From: Rhodothermales bacterium
Lineage (GTDB): Bacteria > Bacteroidota > Rhodothermia > Rhodothermales > Bin80
Direction: 5' to 3'
Length of the DNA: 64,000 bases
Assembly (NCBI GenBank): GCA_958296045.1
Contig: CATQHT010000002.1
Span: 186,001 to 250,000, forward strand
Shown: positions 9,098 through 18,925 of the stretch, piece by piece
Layout of the letters: every line of letters begins with the position of its first letter
Position numbering within the stretch: position 1 is the first letter of the stretch
Translations under genes and position numbers: made by a program
Notes under the pieces: generated by a model
Database searches by the model: none
What the model saw: only the letters and a program-made list of their open reading frames with translations
What the model was told of the DNA's origin: nothing

Positions 9098-11950
9098 ATG
9101 ACTATGCGTTTCGTATTGAGTCTTCTCTTGACTGTGTTAGCTGCGGTACCGGTAAAGGCGCAGACGGGCATCATTTCAGGAACAGTGACGGATGCGGAAT
9201 CCGGCATGCCCCTTCCTGGCGCAAACGTGATCGTTGTGGGCACCGTGACAGGCACGGCTACCGATGTTGACGGCCGTTATACGCTTAGCGGCTTAACGCC
9301 AGGCAGGATGGAGCTCCTGTTCACGTTTTCTGGATACCGCAATGCGGAGCTGTTCGTCACCGTCACCGTGGGCCTGACCTTAGAGGCGGACGTAGCCTTG
9401 CAGCCGGGAGTGGAGCTGGACCCGGTGCAGGTGACCGCTGGTCGGCAGCAGGAAAAGGTGCTGGAGGCACCGGCGTCGGTCAGCGTGGTCGGTGCAGACC
9501 AGATCGAGCTCGAAGCCCCCCAGTCCACCGTACGTGCCCTGAAGAACGTTGCCGGGCTGGATATCGTTCAGACGGGCATTGATCGCCACGAAGTCGTGCT
9601 GCGCGGATTCAACAACGCATTCAGCGGTGCCGCGCATGTTCTGACGGATTACCGGCAATCCAGTGCGGCGGTGATCGGCGTCAACATGCATAGCATCATG
9701 CCGGGCCTACCGCTAGATGTGGAGCGCGTAGAAGTTGTGCGCGGTCCAGGCGCGGCGCTCTACGGGCCGGGTGTGGATTCTGGGGTAATCCACTATGTCA
9801 CCAAGGATGCGTTCTCGCATCCAGGGTTGACGGTGGTGGCCGGTGGTGGCCAGCATTCCTTGCTCAACTTTCAGAGTCGCGTAGCGGGGGTGATAGGCAA
9901 AAAGCTCGGGCTCAAGTTTTCCAGCATCTACGGGTCGGCCAACGACTTTGAGCTGGAGACGTGCTCTGATGATCTCATCCGCGCACAGCGCTTTTCGGAA
10001 TGTCCAGATGCGCAGGATGCCCAGCAGCTCTTTATTGATGGGCCGCGTGATAACAGGTTCGAAAAGGTGGGTCTGCTCGGGTCGGCCGAATACCGTTTCG
10101 ATGAGCGCACCTCGTTGGCGCTGGACGCCGGCTACGGCAGCGTACAGTCGACCGTGCTCAGCGGTATCGGCACCATCCAGGCGGTGGCCTACCGGTCAAC
10201 CTTCGCGCAAGTGCGCCTTAATCGGGGCCCGCTGTTTGCACAGGCCTACATGAACAAAAACGACTCGGGCCGCTCCTACGTGTACAACGGAGATCCCGTC
10301 GTAGAGCTATCGACACAGGCGAACGTGCAGGCGCAATATCAGCTGACTTTCGGTGGTGACCGCCAGGAGCTGATTACGGGGATAGATTTCGAATTTCTCA
10401 ACCCCAACTCCGGTGGGACGGTATATGGTCGCCATGAAGCCAATGACGCTGTGCAGGAGCTGGGGGCGTATGCACAGTCGAAGACGCGATTGGGTGCTAA
10501 GCTCGACTTGGTGGTCGCGCTACGCGGCGACTATCATAGTCTGTTCGAAAAGGTGCAGCTTTCTCCCCGTGCTGGCCTCGTATTTAAGCCGACGGTGGCG
10601 AATAGCTGGCGCTTGACCTATAACAGGACGGTGGTCAATCCTTCGGCCACCTCGCTTTTTCTCGACCTGGTGGCCGCGAAGCTGCCGCTCGGCGGTGACA
10701 TGTTCATGTCGGTGCGCGGGCGTGGCGGTGTGCATGGATACACGTGGGCCCGCAACCCCGCTTACATGCAGCTGGGTGCTACAACCGACCTGGTCGCTTC
10801 CAGCCTGCTGCCCGGGATGGAAGGTGCTGACATGCCCGTGGGACTGTCTACCGGCCTTGTGTACGGGTTTATGTACGAAGGGCTGGCGGCGATGGACAAT
10901 GAGGAGCTGGCCCAGTTGCTAATCGATGCGCTTGGCCTGGATCCGGCCCTGACGGCGGTCCTCACCGCGCAGATGGATGCCATCAAGGGGTTGCTGCATC
11001 CTGATGAGACAAGGGTTGACGGGTTCAGCGCTGGGCAGCTCGGGCTGCTAAATCTGACGTCGCATACGTTGGATCCTATCGAGACGGATCTGGCGCCCCT
11101 GCCGCGCATCAGGCCCCAGCGATCTATGACTCTGGAGGCGGGATATAAAGGGATCATTAACGACAAAGTCCTGGTGGCTGTGGATGCCTACTACACGGAG
11201 AAGAAAAACTTCGTGGGTTCGCTCCAGATGAAGACGCCATTTGTGCTGGTTCCCTCTTTGGGGGCGGACCTGGAGCGAGACCTGGCCGCTGGCATCGCGG
11301 CCAATGACGGGCTCCTCACGCTCTTTGAGATCCTTGGAACGATCTCGGGGCTGGATCTGACGCCCGAAGCGGCGGCGGCCATGCTGGTGGAGCTGGCCGG
11401 AAGTGACCTGCCAGACGGCAACACGCCGATTGGTGTCGTGCAGCCCAACGAGAATCACGCCGGAATAGGCAACCTGCCTGAGCTCCTCCTAGCGTATCCG
11501 AACTTCGGACATATCAGCTACTACGGAGCAGATCTGGCTATCCATGTGTTGGCTTCCGAGGAGCTTTCGCTGTTCGGCAACCTGTCACTGGTCAGTGATG
11601 ACTTTTTTGATGCCAGCGAGACGGGCGAAGAGGAGCAGAATGCCGTGCTGGCCCTTAACGCGCCGGCGCTCAAGATGAAGCTTGGTGGCACCTATCGGCT
11701 CACAAGCGGCCTTTCATTGGCTGCGTCTGGCCGATATGTGGATGGGTTCAGGATGGTCAGCGGCCAGTATATCGGAGATGTGGAGCGCTATTTCCTGGTA
11801 GACCTGGGAATCGGCTATTCCATAAGCCGCGGTCTTCGCACCGACCTGAACATTTCCAACGTGACCGACAACCAGCACCGCGAATTTATCGGGGCGCCCA
11901 AGATCGGTCGCGTAGGTACGGTGCGGCTCCTTTACCAGGCCGACTGGTAG
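9098..11950 (+). CDS. TonB-dependent outer-membrane receptor, paralog 1 of 3
   Basis: A 950-residue outer-membrane importer. A signal peptide ends near residue 22 (…VKAQ). It is followed by a carboxypeptidase-regulatory-like beta domain (about 24-110, ISGTVTDAESGMPLPGANV), a TonB plug (about 120-235, including RHEVVLRGFNNAFSG and VERVEVVRGPGAALYGPG) and a beta-barrel ending in aromatic YQADW. Energy comes from TonB-ExbBD; a tonB gene lies at 49 kb. The substrate is unknown: no SusD-like partner or iron/cobalamin riboswitch is adjacent. A long hydrophobic extracellular-type insert (about 600-660, ALGLDPALTAVL...) is shared by all three paralogs and is not typical of siderophore receptors that I know. 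Confidence 0.9.
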   Translation: MTMRFVLSLLLTVLAAVPVKAQTGIISGTVTDAESGMPLPGANVIVVGTVTGTATDVDGRYTLSGLTPGRMELLFTFSGYRNAELFVTVTVGLTLEADVALQPGVELDPVQVTAGRQQEKVLEAPASVSVVGADQIELEAPQSTVRALKNVAGLDIVQTGIDRHEVVLRGFNNAFSGAAHVLTDYRQSSAAVIGVNMHSIMPGLPLDVERVEVVRGPGAALYGPGVDSGVIHYVTKDAFSHPGLTVVAGGGQHSLLNFQSRVAGVIGKKLGLKFSSIYGSANDFELETCSDDLIRAQRFSECPDAQDAQQLFIDGPRDNRFEKVGLLGSAEYRFDERTSLALDAGYGSVQSTVLSGIGTIQAVAYRSTFAQVRLNRGPLFAQAYMNKNDSGRSYVYNGDPVVELSTQANVQAQYQLTFGGDRQELITGIDFEFLNPNSGGTVYGRHEANDAVQELGAYAQSKTRLGAKLDLVVALRGDYHSLFEKVQLSPRAGLVFKPTVANSWRLTYNRTVVNPSATSLFLDLVAAKLPLGGDMFMSVRGRGGVHGYTWARNPAYMQLGATTDLVASSLLPGMEGADMPVGLSTGLVYGFMYEGLAAMDNEELAQLLIDALGLDPALTAVLTAQMDAIKGLLHPDETRVDGFSAGQLGLLNLTSHTLDPIETDLAPLPRIRPQRSMTLEAGYKGIINDKVLVAVDAYYTEKKNFVGSLQMKTPFVLVPSLGADLERDLAAGIAANDGLLTLFEILGTISGLDLTPEAAAAMLVELAGSDLPDGNTPIGVVQPNENHAGIGNLPELLLAYPNFGHISYYGADLAIHVLASEELSLFGNLSLVSDDFFDASETGEEEQNAVLALNAPALKMKLGGTYRLTSGLSLAASGRYVDGFRMVSGQYIGDVERYFLVDLGIGYSISRGLRTDLNISNVTDNQHREFIGAPKIGRVGTVRLLYQADW

Positions 11951-12148
11951 AAAGCGGCACCTGGGCCCTCGTAATGCGGGGCAGCATCAGGGAACCAATA
12001 GTGTCTGGCGCTAACGGTCCAGTGGCGTGTAGAACCCTGACCGGCTTTCGCAATGGCCCCAGAGGGCATTGCTGGCTGCAAGTCGCAAGCCTTCACCGTA
12101 TATTTAGCCCTTGGAAGTTTTCGATTACTAACCCTTTGGGGGAGCCTT

Positions 12149-14992
12149 ATGCGCATTGGACTTCTATTTTCAGCCCTGTTGCTTTTTGCGTCACCACTGT
12201 GGGCGCAGACTGGTGCCATATCGGGAACGGTGTCGGATGCTGAGACAGGTGAGATGCTCCCTGGAGCTAACGCCATTGTAGAGGGCACCGGTATCGGCGT
12301 CGCCACAGATACAGACGGTATGTACCATATCGCGGGGCTAACACCGGGCGACTACACGCTCCTGGTGACCTACACCGGATATCAGAACGCCGAGGTAGGT
12401 GTTACGGTGCAGGCCGATGAGACCACCCAGACCGATGTGGCGCTCAATGCCGGTGTGGAGCTGGACCCGTTGCAGGTCACCGCGGGCCGCCAGCAGGAAA
12501 AGGTGCTGGAGGCACCGGCATCCATCACGGTAGTCACGGCTCGCGACATAGAGCTGGAAGCGCCTCAGACCGCCGTCAAGGCGCTCCGCAATGTCACCGG
12601 GCTGGATATTGTCCAAACCGGTATAGATCGGCATGAAGTCGTGCTGCGCGGCTTTGGCAATGTGTTCAGCGGTGCAACGCACGTGCTCACGGACTATCGG
12701 CAGGCCGGAGCGCCGGTGCTCAACATCAACGTGCATAGCATTATGCCGAGCCTTCCGATTGATATCGAACGGGTGGAAGTCGTACGCGGGCCTGGTGCCG
12801 CGCTTTATGGACCGGGGGTTTCCTCTGGGGTTATCCATTACATCTCCAAGGATGCTTTTTCGTATCCAGGCATGACGGTGTCGGTCGGAGGAGGTGAGCA
12901 GTCCATGCTGAACTTCCAGGGGCGCGTCGCAGGCGTCGTGGGCCAGAAGCTGGGCCTGAAAATGTCGGGCACGTATGCACGTGCGAACGAATTCTCGCTG
13001 CAAAGCTGCGATGCGGCCCTTTTGGAGGAACAGCGGTTTTCTGACTGCCCGGACCCACTGGATGCGCAGCAGCTCTACATCGACGGTCCCCGCGAGGAGT
13101 TGTTTAAGAAGCTGAGCCTTGCCGGGTCGGCAGATTACCGGTTCAATGATTACACCTCGTTGGTGATCGGAGGCGGTATCGGCACGTTGCACGGCGCGAT
13201 ACTCAGTGGTATCGGCACGGTTCAGTCCGTGGGATACAGCTCCTCGTACGGTCAGGCGCGCTTCAACAGCGGGCCATTCTTTGCGCAAGCCTACCTGAAC
13301 GTGAATGATTCCGGCGACACCTACGTCTATAATGGGGACCCGGTGGTGGAGCACTCCACGCAAGCCAACGTCCAGGCGCAGTACGACCTGCAGCTAGGCT
13401 TGCGGCAAAGCCTCATCATGGGCGTCGACCTGGAATTCCTGTCGCCCAACTCCAGAGGTACCGTCTACGGTCGCAACGAGGAAAGCGATAACCTCCAGGA
13501 GTATGGTGCTTATGTGCAGTACAAGACCCAGCTCACCAGCAAGTTCGACCTTGTCGCGGCCCTTCGAGGTGACTACCAGAGCATTTTCGGGAAGGTGTGG
13601 CTGTCTCCGCGTGCGGCGCTAGTCTTCAAACCGTCCACCACGAGCAGTGTGCGACTGACCTACAACAGAACGGTTGTCAACCCGTCCGCCACGGCGCTCT
13701 TTTTGGATCTGGTGGCGGCAAAGCTGCCCATTAGTGCCAATGCTGCGCTAAACGTGCGCGGGCGCGGTGCGGCTAATGGCTTCACATGGAACCGCAATGC
13801 GGACTATTTGGCCATCGGGGCTCCGACGGACCTGGTAGCCTCCAGCATGATACCCGGCATGGTAGGGATGGACGCTCCCGTGGGGCTGCCCACTGGCCTA
13901 GTCTACGGACTGATGTACCAGGGCATGGCGGCCATCCCCAACGATGACCTTGCAGATATGCTTATCGATGCGCTTGGGTTGGATCCGGCGCTTCACGCTG
14001 TCCTCGCTTCCCAGATGGAAACCATCAAGACGCTGCTGCATCCCGACGAGACGCAGGTAGCGGGGTTCAGCGCCGGGCAGCTGGGATTGCTCAACCTGAG
14101 TTCGCAGTCGATAGATCCGATTGCCAACGATTTGACGCCGCAGCCCGCTCTGAAGCCCCAGACAGCCCGCTCCATAGAAGTCGGCTACAAAGGCATCCTG
14201 AACGATAGGGTGCTGCTGTCGGCGGATGTCTACTTTGCCTATAAGAAGAACTTCACCGGGGCGCTCCAGATGAAGACTCCCTTTGTGCTGGTACCGACCC
14301 TGTCGCAGGATCTGACGCGCGACCTAGCCGCGGGCATTGAAAACAATGCGGACCTGCTGGCGCTTCTGGACATCCTCGCTACGTTATCAGGCCTGGACCT
14401 GACGCCAGAGGCGGCCGCATCCATCTTGGTCGGCATTGCTGGAAGCGCTCTGCCGAGCGCATCCACGCCGGTCGGCGTGGTGCAGCCTAACGAGAACCAT
14501 GCCGGCGAAGGAAACCTTCCAGAGTTGCTTGTCACGTATCCCAACTTCGGGCAGATCAACTACTACGGAGCGGATTTGGCGCTCCAGGTACTCGCTTCCG
14601 ATGCGCTATCGCTATTTGGAAACATGTCGTGGGTCAGTGACGACTTTTTTGACCACACCGAGACCGGCGAAGAGAATGAGTCTGCGGTGCTTGCGCTGAA
14701 TGCGCCCGCAATGAAATTCAAGCTGGGTGGCACGATGCGCTTCAATAACGGCCTTTCTTTGACCGTGTCGGGTCGGTACATCGACGGGTTCCGGATGATC
14801 AGCGGCCAGTATATCGGGGATGTGGAGTCGTACTTCCTTGTGGACCTGGGTATTGGGTATCGTCTGGGTCGCGCGCTGCGCGCCGACCTGAACGTGGCGA
14901 ACGTGACGAATAACCTGCACCGCGAGTTTATCGGTGCGCCGAAGGTTGGCCGGGTGGGTGCGCTGCGCCTACTGTACGATATGAGCTGGTAA
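12149..14992 (+). CDS. TonB-dependent outer-membrane receptor, paralog 2 of 3
   Basis: A 947-residue protein closely related along its full length to its neighbours. The start ATG is chosen because a GGGGGAG ribosome site precedes it and a clean signal peptide follows (MRIGLLFSALLLFASPLWAQ). It is followed by the regulatory-like domain (ISGTVSDAETGEMLPGAN), the plug (RHEVVLRGFGNVFSG) and a barrel ending YDMSW, with the terminal aromatic expected for BAM recognition. The shared motif GVVQPNENHAGEGNLPELL near residue 790 is conserved among the three. About 200 bases separate it from paralog 1, so each may have its own promoter. Expansion by tandem duplication suggests different but related substrates. 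Confidence 0.9.
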   Translation: MRIGLLFSALLLFASPLWAQTGAISGTVSDAETGEMLPGANAIVEGTGIGVATDTDGMYHIAGLTPGDYTLLVTYTGYQNAEVGVTVQADETTQTDVALNAGVELDPLQVTAGRQQEKVLEAPASITVVTARDIELEAPQTAVKALRNVTGLDIVQTGIDRHEVVLRGFGNVFSGATHVLTDYRQAGAPVLNINVHSIMPSLPIDIERVEVVRGPGAALYGPGVSSGVIHYISKDAFSYPGMTVSVGGGEQSMLNFQGRVAGVVGQKLGLKMSGTYARANEFSLQSCDAALLEEQRFSDCPDPLDAQQLYIDGPREELFKKLSLAGSADYRFNDYTSLVIGGGIGTLHGAILSGIGTVQSVGYSSSYGQARFNSGPFFAQAYLNVNDSGDTYVYNGDPVVEHSTQANVQAQYDLQLGLRQSLIMGVDLEFLSPNSRGTVYGRNEESDNLQEYGAYVQYKTQLTSKFDLVAALRGDYQSIFGKVWLSPRAALVFKPSTTSSVRLTYNRTVVNPSATALFLDLVAAKLPISANAALNVRGRGAANGFTWNRNADYLAIGAPTDLVASSMIPGMVGMDAPVGLPTGLVYGLMYQGMAAIPNDDLADMLIDALGLDPALHAVLASQMETIKTLLHPDETQVAGFSAGQLGLLNLSSQSIDPIANDLTPQPALKPQTARSIEVGYKGILNDRVLLSADVYFAYKKNFTGALQMKTPFVLVPTLSQDLTRDLAAGIENNADLLALLDILATLSGLDLTPEAAASILVGIAGSALPSASTPVGVVQPNENHAGEGNLPELLVTYPNFGQINYYGADLALQVLASDALSLFGNMSWVSDDFFDHTETGEENESAVLALNAPAMKFKLGGTMRFNNGLSLTVSGRYIDGFRMISGQYIGDVESYFLVDLGIGYRLGRALRADLNVANVTNNLHREFIGAPKVGRVGALRLLYDMSW

Positions 14993-15035
14993 ACGCCACC
15001 TGTCTGGGACGCGGGCATCCGCTGTGCTCTCTGGA

Positions 15036-15051
15036 TGTGCCTTCGGGCACA
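15036..15051 (+). terminator. TTCG-loop hairpin after receptor 2
   Basis: A perfect 6-bp stem TGTGCC/GGCACA closed by a stable TTCG tetraloop, followed by GTTGTTGTT. The T-rich tail is weak for a factor-independent terminator, but the position, 44 bases past the receptor stop, fits transcript ending or 3' stabilisation. Confidence 0.45.
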
Positions 15052-15230
15052 GTTGTTGTTAAAGTGCCGAATAGGAGAGGTTAGCTGGAGGATCCACCCA
15101 GCTGGCCATACCAGCGCGTTGGGTTGGGGTCGATCTGACCGGTTGCAGGCATGATGCGTGCAGGGGTAGCTTCCTCACCTCGTAGAAGTCAGTGCCCAGC
15201 GTCGAGCATAACACCTACAGTCGCCCAGGG

Positions 15231-18101
15231 ATGATTGCTTATCGCTTGTGTAGCCGGGCCGCACTTATGGTGGCAGCGTTGACTTGGCTGTCGACTTCAA
15301 CGCTGTGGGCACAGACCGGCACCGTTACCGGCACGGTGACCGACGCGGATACGGGCGAATCCCTGCCAGGCGCCAACGTGCTCGTCGAAGGCACCGCAGT
15401 GGGCGATGCTGCCGACGCCGATGGACGGTATGCCATCACGCGGTTGCCCGTCGGCACGTATGTGCTGATTTTCACTTTTACCGGCTACCAGAACACGGAG
15501 CTGTCTGTGACGGTGAGTCTGGTGGATCCGGTGGTGCTTGATGTGGCGCTTAAGCCGGGCGTGGAGCTAGATCCGTTGCAGGTGACCGCTGGACGCCGGC
15601 GGGAGAAAGCCCTCTATGCCCCGGCATCCATCAGTATCCTCAGCGGACGCGACATTGAGCTCGAAGCGCCGCAGACTGCCGTTAGGGCGCTGCGCAACGT
15701 GACGGCGCTGGATATGGTGCAGACTGGCGTGGATCGCCATGAGGTTGCGCTGCGTGGCTTCAACAGCGCTTTCAGCGGCTCACCCCATGTGCTCACGGAC
15801 TACCGGCAGGCCAGCGCCGCAGTCATTGGCGTTAACGTGCACAGCATCATGCCCGTCCTGCCGATCGATGTCGAGCGGGTCGAAGTGGTGCGGGGCCCTG
15901 GCTCAGCGCTCTACGGTCCAGGCGTGGACGCCGGCGTGATTCACTACATCTCAAAGGATCCCTTCACATATCCGGGCCTGACGCTGGCCGTGGCTGGCGG
16001 CGAGCAATCGCTAATGAACGTGCAGGGTCGCCTCGCAGGTGTGGTGGCGGGGCGCCTGGGACTCAAGGTGACCGGGACCTTGGGGCGCGCCAATGACTTT
16101 ACTTTGGAGGCGTGCGAAGAGGAACTTCTGCGGGCCCAGCGCTTCTCCGAATGCCCTGATGAGCTGGATGCGCAGCAGCTCTATATCGATGGTCCCCGAG
16201 ACAACAGGTTCAGGAAGGCGGGCCTTACTCTTTCGGCGGAATATCGTTTTGGCAAGTCCACCTCGCTCATCTTCAGCGGTGGAACAGGCCAGGTTAGCAC
16301 GACGGTGCTCAGTGGCGTCGGCACGCTTCAGGGCGTCAACTACGTGTCTTCGTTCGGGCAGGTACGTTTCAACAGCGGCCCGTTCTTTGCACAGGCGTAC
16401 CTGAACAGCAGCGACTCTAACGACACGTATGTCTATAGCGGCGATGCCGTGGTGGAGCGTTCCACCCAGACCAGCATCCAGGCGCAGTACGACATGAGCT
16501 TCGGCGGGGATCGCCAGGAGCTTATCGCTGGCATAGATCTGGAGCTTCTGTCTCCCAACTCGGGAGGCACCGTTCACGGACGCAACGAAGGCAACGACTA
16601 CATCCAGGAGCTGGGGGTCTATGCGCAGTCCAAGACGCGCCTCAGTGAGCGTCTGGATCTAGTGGCGGCGCTGCGCGCAGACTTTCATACGGTGTTTCAG
16701 CGGGTGTGGCTTTCGCCGCGTGCGGCGCTGGTATACAAGGCGTCGCCGGTGAGCAGTATGCGCCTCACTCTCAACAGCGCGGTGGTGCATCCGGCGGTGA
16801 TTTCGCTGTTTCTAGATCATGTGGCAAGCCGGATACCGATAGGCGGAGGCAACGAGATGCTAGTACGCGCCCGTGGTGGCACAGGGGGGTACACATGGTA
16901 TCGCAATGCCGCCTACACGCAGCTTGGCGCTCCTACGGATCTGGTAGCTTCCTGCCTTCTTCCTGGTCTAGAAGGGACCGACATGCCGGTGGGACTCTCC
17001 ACTGGAGTGGTCTACAACTTGATGTATGAGGGTCTGGTCGCTATTCCCAACGAGGAGCTAGCGCAGATGCTTCTGGACGCGCTCGGGCTGGATGCGGGAC
17101 TTTTACCATTGCTCACCAGCCAGGTCGATCACATAAAGGGGCTCCTGCACCCCGACCAGACTGTCGTGGACGGCTTCAGCAGCGGGGCGCTGGGGCTGCT
17201 CAACCTGGGCACGCAGGCCATCGATCCGGCGCCCAATGAGCTGGAACCCTTGCCTGGCATCAAGCCAAAAATCTCCCGCACCATAGAACTGGGCTACAGG
17301 AGCATCATCAACGATCACATCCTGATATCCGCAGACGTTTACTACACTGAGCAGAAAAACTTCGCTGGAGCGCTCCAGATGAAGACGCCTTTTGTGTTAG
17401 TGCCTGGCCTAACGCACGACTTAGCGCGCGACTTGGCGGCAGGCATCGCCGGTAATGCGGACCTGTTGCATGCGATGGAGCTCATTGAGCTTCTTGTGGG
17501 TGTTGACCTGTCGCCTGAGGAGGCTGCCAACCTGCTGATGGGGTTGGCGGAGGGAGACTTGCCAGATGCATCCACACCCGTAGGCGTGGTGCAACCTAGG
17601 GAGAATCATGCTGGCGCCGGCCTTGTCCCAGAGCTTTTGATCACTTATCCGAACTTCGGCCATATCACCTATTTCGGTGCGGACTTAGCAGCGCAAGTGC
17701 TCCTGTCGGAGTCGGCAGACGTGTTTGCCAACATGTCATGGGTCAGCGACGACTTTTTTGATCATACCGAGACGGGGGAGAAGCTTGAAACAGCGGTGCT
17801 GGCGCTCAATGCGCCGGCATTCAAGTTCAAGGTGGGGGGCACTTGGCGGCATGGCAGCGGCCTTTTGCTGACGGCTTCGGGCCGCTACGTCAGCGGTTTC
17901 AGGATGATCAGCGGTCAGTATATTGGGTCTGTGGACCCGTACCTGCTGATGGATCTGGGTGTGGGTTACCAGCTGCGGCGTGGCCTCAGGGCGGACCTGA
18001 ATGTTTCCAACATGACCAACAACGTTCGCCGCGAGTTTATCGGTGCGCCCAAGATCGGGCGCGTGGCCACGGTGCGCATCCTCTATACCACGGTGCTGTA
18101 G
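15231..18101 (+). CDS. TonB-dependent outer-membrane receptor, paralog 3 of 3
   Basis: A 956-residue third paralog with the same order: signal peptide (…STSTLWAQ), regulatory-like domain (VTGTVTDADTGESLPGANV), plug (RHEVALRGFNSAFSG) and barrel. The internal ATG is preferred to an upstream GTG because it directly begins a signal peptide. Unlike the other two, the barrel ends in …RILYTTVL, with no terminal aromatic residue, which could slow BAM-dependent assembly. Its plug also differs at otherwise shared positions (VVLRGF in the others is VALRGF here). It may be diverging in function or starting to decay. nuoA follows 52 bases later. Confidence 0.88.
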   Translation: MIAYRLCSRAALMVAALTWLSTSTLWAQTGTVTGTVTDADTGESLPGANVLVEGTAVGDAADADGRYAITRLPVGTYVLIFTFTGYQNTELSVTVSLVDPVVLDVALKPGVELDPLQVTAGRRREKALYAPASISILSGRDIELEAPQTAVRALRNVTALDMVQTGVDRHEVALRGFNSAFSGSPHVLTDYRQASAAVIGVNVHSIMPVLPIDVERVEVVRGPGSALYGPGVDAGVIHYISKDPFTYPGLTLAVAGGEQSLMNVQGRLAGVVAGRLGLKVTGTLGRANDFTLEACEEELLRAQRFSECPDELDAQQLYIDGPRDNRFRKAGLTLSAEYRFGKSTSLIFSGGTGQVSTTVLSGVGTLQGVNYVSSFGQVRFNSGPFFAQAYLNSSDSNDTYVYSGDAVVERSTQTSIQAQYDMSFGGDRQELIAGIDLELLSPNSGGTVHGRNEGNDYIQELGVYAQSKTRLSERLDLVAALRADFHTVFQRVWLSPRAALVYKASPVSSMRLTLNSAVVHPAVISLFLDHVASRIPIGGGNEMLVRARGGTGGYTWYRNAAYTQLGAPTDLVASCLLPGLEGTDMPVGLSTGVVYNLMYEGLVAIPNEELAQMLLDALGLDAGLLPLLTSQVDHIKGLLHPDQTVVDGFSSGALGLLNLGTQAIDPAPNELEPLPGIKPKISRTIELGYRSIINDHILISADVYYTEQKNFAGALQMKTPFVLVPGLTHDLARDLAAGIAGNADLLHAMELIELLVGVDLSPEEAANLLMGLAEGDLPDASTPVGVVQPRENHAGAGLVPELLITYPNFGHITYFGADLAAQVLLSESADVFANMSWVSDDFFDHTETGEKLETAVLALNAPAFKFKVGGTWRHGSGLLLTASGRYVSGFRMISGQYIGSVDPYLLMDLGVGYQLRRGLRADLNVSNMTNNVRREFIGAPKIGRVATVRILYTTVL

Positions 18102-18153
18102 CGAGAGAGAATGCTGACGCTGCCGAGGGTCTGTCCCAACGCGTGACCTTACT

Positions 18154-18525
18154 ATGCCTGCCGACTTTGTTCCGCTTCTGTTGATGCTGGTGCTTGCCAC
18201 CGGTTTGGCGCTGACCTTGCTGTTGGCTGCGCGGTGGCTGGGTCCTAGGCGCGCCAACCCCGTCAAGGTAAGCACATACGAAAGCGGCATGGACCCTATA
18301 GGTACCGCGCGCCAGCGGTACTCGGTCAAGTTCTACCTCGTCGCCATGATCTTCATCATTTTCGATGTGGAGGTTGTGTTCTTGTATCCGTGGGCTGTGA
18401 GTTTCCAGGAATTCCTGGCTGCTGGGTCTGGAGTCGGCGTGCTCGTGGTGGTAACCATCTTCATCTTGGTACTCGCGGTGGGGTTGCTGTACGACATCAA
18501 GAAGGGCGGTCTGGAATTTGACTAA
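18154..18525 (+). CDS. nuoA: NADH-quinone oxidoreductase subunit A
   Basis: A 123-residue membrane subunit of complex I, normal length for NuoA. It has three predicted membrane helices (about 5-27, 65-85, 95-115). The conserved loop between helices 1 and 2 reads KVSTYESGMDPIG, and the acidic FDVEVVFLYPWA motif lies in helix 2. It sits at the junction of the peripheral and membrane arms next to the quinone tunnel. It is the first nuo gene of the cluster, but 400 bases separate it from nuoB, unusually far. Confidence 0.96.
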   Translation: MPADFVPLLLMLVLATGLALTLLLAARWLGPRRANPVKVSTYESGMDPIGTARQRYSVKFYLVAMIFIIFDVEVVFLYPWAVSFQEFLAAGSGVGVLVVVTIFILVLAVGLLYDIKKGGLEFD

Positions 18526-18925
18526 CAAGCGGGTATCATCGGCGCCCGTCGGCAGCATGTACGAGGTCCGTGTCATGCAGGCCTCAGAAATGTAACAGCG
18601 TCGTGAGCCACATGGATTATGGCAAATAGCGGGGCTGTAATGGAGGGTAACAGCGTTGCACTCTGCGAGTGTGGAGACTTTGGATGTCCCCATCGGGTGA
18701 TCCCGGGTCCAAGGTGCGCAGCCATGTCCGGTTGGCTGGGCTTCGCTTCCGGTGTGATATGCTACTAAGGATTCAATACGAGCACTGCGCACGCGGCGGC
18801 GACCTCATTGCATCTGTCGGACACCGAGGGGATGGCACGGCGCACCGAGCCTTGCCCCCACAAGGCCGGATTAGGAAACAGCTACGCGCCTGTCTTATAT
18901 AAGCTGCCCACCCCTACCCACGAGC
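18526..18925. other. 400-base gap between nuoA and nuoB
   Basis: No reading frame or RNA gene is recognisable. A TATATAAG-like AT-rich segment lies about 30 bases before nuoB and could belong to an internal promoter. In most bacteria nuoA and nuoB are contiguous, so this looks like inserted sequence or a regulatory spacer. Confidence 0.5.

Noticed and set aside
12338-13363. Minus-strand open frame of 341 codons over receptor 2
   Set aside because: Antisense to a TonB-dependent receptor; rich in His/Arg as expected for a GC-rich shadow frame.
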